Assembly: GCA_947442065.1 (NCBI GenBank)
Contig: CANEUY010000003.1
Coordinates: 1 to 45,911 of the forward strand
Source of the DNA: Verrucomicrobia subdivision 6 bacterium
Lineage (GTDB): Bacteria > Verrucomicrobiota > Verrucomicrobiia > Methylacidiphilales > Verrucolacustridaceae
Length of the DNA: 45,911 bases
Direction of reading: 5' to 3'
The translations under genes were made by a program, and so were the position numbers. Below are positions 41,813-45,911 of the stretch, in pieces. The notes beneath the pieces were generated by a model. It ran no database searches. It was not told the DNA's origin and saw only the letters and a program-made list of their open reading frames with translations. Each line of letters starts with the position of its first letter. Positions within the stretch are counted from its first letter, which is position 1.

Positions 41813-41816
<4 letters not shown>
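40527..41816 (-). CDS. pyrC: Dihydroorotase (type I)
   Basis: GLIDPHVHLREPGQSAKETI, DHCED, ATDHAPH; catalytic metal ligands appear intact. Confidence 0.97.
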
Positions 41817-43332
<1,516 letters not shown>

Positions 43333-43344
43333 TCATCTCAACTC

Positions 43345-43587
43345 TTACTGATTCTGTTTTTCCTTGGCGATCTCTTTTTCCCGATTGGCCCGCCATGCCG
43401 ACCGATGTTTGACAATCCAATCCAAAAGACCCTTTTCAAATCCCACGTCGTGGCCCGCCTCTTCGCTTAAGTGCCACTTGTGTTTCAAGATCTCCTCACG
43501 CTCCAACAAAAATTCACGATACAGAGCCGAATTGCGAAAGAGCGCATTCGGGTCGGTCACGGGCTTGGAAGAACCATTCCCATCCAT
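43345..43587 (-). CDS. Small conserved-looking hypothetical protein
   Basis: MDGNGSSKPVTDPNALFRNSALYREFLLEREEILKHKWHLSEEAGHDVGFEKGLLDWIVKHRSAWRANREKEIAKEKQNQ. Confidence 0.7.
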   Translation of the reverse strand: MDGNGSSKPVTDPNALFRNSALYREFLLEREEILKHKWHLSEEAGHDVGFEKGLLDWIVKHRSAWRANREKEIAKEKQNQ

Positions 43588-43662
43588 ATTTGTAATTTGA
43601 CGCTTTTGTAACAATCCGCAAGGGGGAATCTTTTCTGAAAGCCAAACGGAAACTGCTTACTT

Positions 43663-44739
43663 TTAGATATTTGGAAATAGTATTTTTAACACGGATTGAC
43701 CGAATTGGAAAAAAACCTTCGAAGACGATGCTTTCGGATTAACCAAAAGCACCGGTTTTCCCTCGTCTCCACATTTTCTCGCCTCAGGATCCAACGGGAT
43801 CTCCCCCAAAAGAGGGACCTTCTGGCGCTCAGCTTCCCTCTTCCCACCACCGGATCCAAAAATCTCGTGTTTTTCTGTTGTCCCCGGCACGAGAAAATAA
43901 CTCATGTTCTCCACCAATCCGAGAATCGTGACATTCACCTTTCGGAACATCGCAATCGCCTTCCTTGCATCCACCAACGCCACCTCCTGGGGAGTCGTTA
44001 CAATCACGGCACCGTCCAACGCGACTGTCTGGACAATCGTCAACTGGATATCCCCGGTTCCGGGCGGCAGATCCAACACCAGAACATCCAAATCTCCCCA
44101 TACGACTTGTCTTAAAAACTGCTGCGTAAATCGGGTCACCATAGGTCCCCGCAGGGCTGCCGGACTGTCATCCCCCAGCAACATCCCCATGCTCATCAAC
44201 TTCACTCCGTGACATTCGGCCGGAACGATCCGCTCTGTCCCCTCCTCCACCCTCACCCCCTCGCGACACCCCAACATCAGTGCCTGACTTGGTCCGTACA
44301 AGTCGCAATCACACAGCCCGACCTTCAGCCCGCTTTGGGCCAGCCCCACCGCCAAATTGGCTGCGACTGTCGACTTGCCCACCCCCCCCTTCCCACTGGC
44401 GACAGCCACGATCTTTTTCACACCCTCGATCCCCTGAGGCCCGGTGGTAGCGGTCGCTTGCGGTGGCGTCACTTCTGTCTCGATAGTCACGCTCTTCACG
44501 GGGGCATAATTTTTCAACGCATCCCGGATCTCCTTGCCCAGCTTTTCAGGAATCGCCGGGTCGGGGGTGGTGAGCTTCAGCTTCAATTTTAAATCCGTCC
44601 CTTCCATGTCCATGTCCTGGACCAAACCAAATGAAACAATATCCCGACTAAATCCCGGATACTTCACCCCGCGAAGACGCTGAACTACCTCCTCGCGCCA
44701 ATCCTGCTTCACCTCACTCATCTGCGCATCATGACACAA
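43663..44739 (-). CDS. Mrp/NBP35 (ApbC)-family P-loop ATPase, Fe-S carrier type
   Basis: N-terminal MIP18/DUF59-like region; deviant Walker A VASGKGGVGKSTVAANLAVGLA; DLPPGTGDIQLTI; ENMSYF. Confidence 0.93.
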   Translation of the reverse strand: MCHDAQMSEVKQDWREEVVQRLRGVKYPGFSRDIVSFGLVQDMDMEGTDLKLKLKLTTPDPAIPEKLGKEIRDALKNYAPVKSVTIETEVTPPQATATTGPQGIEGVKKIVAVASGKGGVGKSTVAANLAVGLAQSGLKVGLCDCDLYGPSQALMLGCREGVRVEEGTERIVPAECHGVKLMSMGMLLGDDSPAALRGPMVTRFTQQFLRQVVWGDLDVLVLDLPPGTGDIQLTIVQTVALDGAVIVTTPQEVALVDARKAIAMFRKVNVTILGLVENMSYFLVPGTTEKHEIFGSGGGKREAERQKVPLLGEIPLDPEARKCGDEGKPVLLVNPKASSSKVFFQFGQSVLKILFPNI

Positions 44740-44786
44740 ACCCTCTTGCGATCAAATTTAGGCAGCGAGCCCAAAAAGGATCCCAA

Positions 44787-45911
44787 CTAAACTGGCAGTA
44801 CTGCGGTCAACCTCTTGACCCCTTCCAACACCCGTTCAGCTGCGTCCTCCATTTTTCCGTTAGGAGTGCCAAAACCAAGGGTGAAAAGAATCAAAGCTCT
44901 CGCCTCCTGAGGCGTCGCACCGATGGCCTTCATGGCAGGCGGAATCCTCATCTCCCGGGTCACGCACCCGCTCCCCCCTCTCACCGCCAAACCCATACGG
45001 TCCAGTACCAAAGCCAAGCTCTCCGCCTCCAATCCAGCAAAACTAAAAGCCAGCTGAGCCGGACTCCTTTCAGCACCCAACTTCGAACCATGCAGTTTTG
45101 CCATGGGGATTTTTCTTCCGATCCCATCGGCCAGGGCTTGTTGCGATTCCGCGACATCCCGTCTGAAATGCTTCCCGCTCTTTGACCACTCGTCAGCCGC
45201 CACTCCGAATCCCACAATCGCAGGAAGATTCTCCGTTCCAGCCCTCCGGTCCCCCTCCTGCCTTCCCCCTTCCAGCCAAGGGGCACAAGCCGTGCCCGAC
45301 CGGATCCACAAAGCTCCCGAGCCCTTCGGACCTCCCAGTCGATGGCCAGCCATGGCAACCAGATCCGCCCCACTCTCCTCCACCGAAAAGGGAACCCAGC
45401 CCGCTCCATGAGTCGCATCAACGAATAGTTTTGCCCCCACTTTTTCAGCAAACTTCCTTGCCTCAGAGATTTTTTGCATCGTCCCAAGGTCGTGATGGGC
45501 CAGATGAACGCAAACCAACCCCTTTCCACTTCCAGCCTTCACCTCTCCCCACCTCAATCGGCCCTCCGTATCCACCGGCACTCTGACCAAGGTAAATCCC
45601 TTCTTTCCCAATGCTCGTACTGCACTCTCCACAGCAGGATGCTCCATCTCACTAAGATAGGTTGTCCCATTTTGCACCGCTTCTCCCCATCCGCGTACCG
45701 CCGATTGAATCGCTTCGGTGCCCCCCGATAAAAAGACCACGCCCTCCGTATCCCTCGCCCCAAGAAAAGTGGCTAACCGTTGCCGCGCCTTTTCCAACTC
45801 CTCCCGCGCCTCCCTGCCTTCCCGATGCCCGCCACCGGGGGAAGCCTGAGTTTCGACTAGAAACCTCAAAATTTCCTTTTGCACGGACGGCAAAAGGATT
45901 CCGCCCGAGGC
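44787..45911 (-). CDS. Cysteine-desulfurase-like (NifS/IscS fold) protein with altered active site; N-terminus beyond window
   Basis: FLSGGTEAIQSAVRG, MEHPAVESAVRALGKKGF, FVDATHGAGWVPF, AGHRLGGPKGSGALWIR, RAGTENLPAIVGFG; frame stays open to the window end (GILLPSVQKEILRFL). Confidence 0.85.
   Translation of the reverse strand, partial: ASGGILLPSVQKEILRFLVETQASPGGGHREGREAREELEKARQRLATFLGARDTEGVVFLSGGTEAIQSAVRGWGEAVQNGTTYLSEMEHPAVESAVRALGKKGFTLVRVPVDTEGRLRWGEVKAGSGKGLVCVHLAHHDLGTMQKISEARKFAEKVGAKLFVDATHGAGWVPFSVEESGADLVAMAGHRLGGPKGSGALWIRSGTACAPWLEGGRQEGDRRAGTENLPAIVGFGVAADEWSKSGKHFRRDVAESQQALADGIGRKIPMAKLHGSKLGAERSPAQLAFSFAGLEAESLALVLDRMGLAVRGGSGCVTREMRIPPAMKAIGATPQEARALILFTLGFGTPNGKMEDAAERVLEGVKRLTAVLPV

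Overview
The window is a conserved bacterial housekeeping locus, probably Verrucomicrobiota/PVC-like (my inference from gene content and protein style, not tested). From about 7.4 kb to 38.7 kb the minus strand carries an almost unbroken expression cluster, read right to left: tRNA-Thr, tuf, tRNA-Trp, secE, nusG, rplK-rplA-rplJ-rplL, rpoB-rpoC, rpsL-rpsG-fusA, the S10/spc/alpha ribosomal-protein genes, secY-map-rpmJ, rpsM-rpsK-rpsD, rpoA, rplQ. Right of it are an FHA gene, a pyrR-pyrB-pyrC-carA operon, an Mrp-type ATPase and a cysteine-desulfurase-like gene cut by the window edge. Left of it is a more variable envelope/accessory region (BamD-like, LptE-like, DUF4239, dus, SDR, LysM/TPR). No CRISPR array, IS element or prophage was seen. 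Observations most worth a second look: (1) a predicted exported coiled-coil protein translationally locked between rpsS and rplV inside the S10 operon; (2) a NifS/IscS-like protein whose PLP lysine and substrate-binding arginine appear replaced, beside an Mrp ATPase lacking the CxxC motif; (3) a candidate PyrR-binding hairpin touching the pyrR Shine-Dalgarno; (4) a chlorite-dismutase/HemQ-family pseudogene with a G8-tract frameshift and a nonsense codon; (5) a truncated dps abutting DUF4239; (6) a possible three-way-junction RNA between rplJ and rplL; (7) Zn-site-degenerate S14 and L36, no rpmD at its usual place, and a long S11 N-terminal extension. All calls come from reading the sequence and motif recognition; no searches were run.
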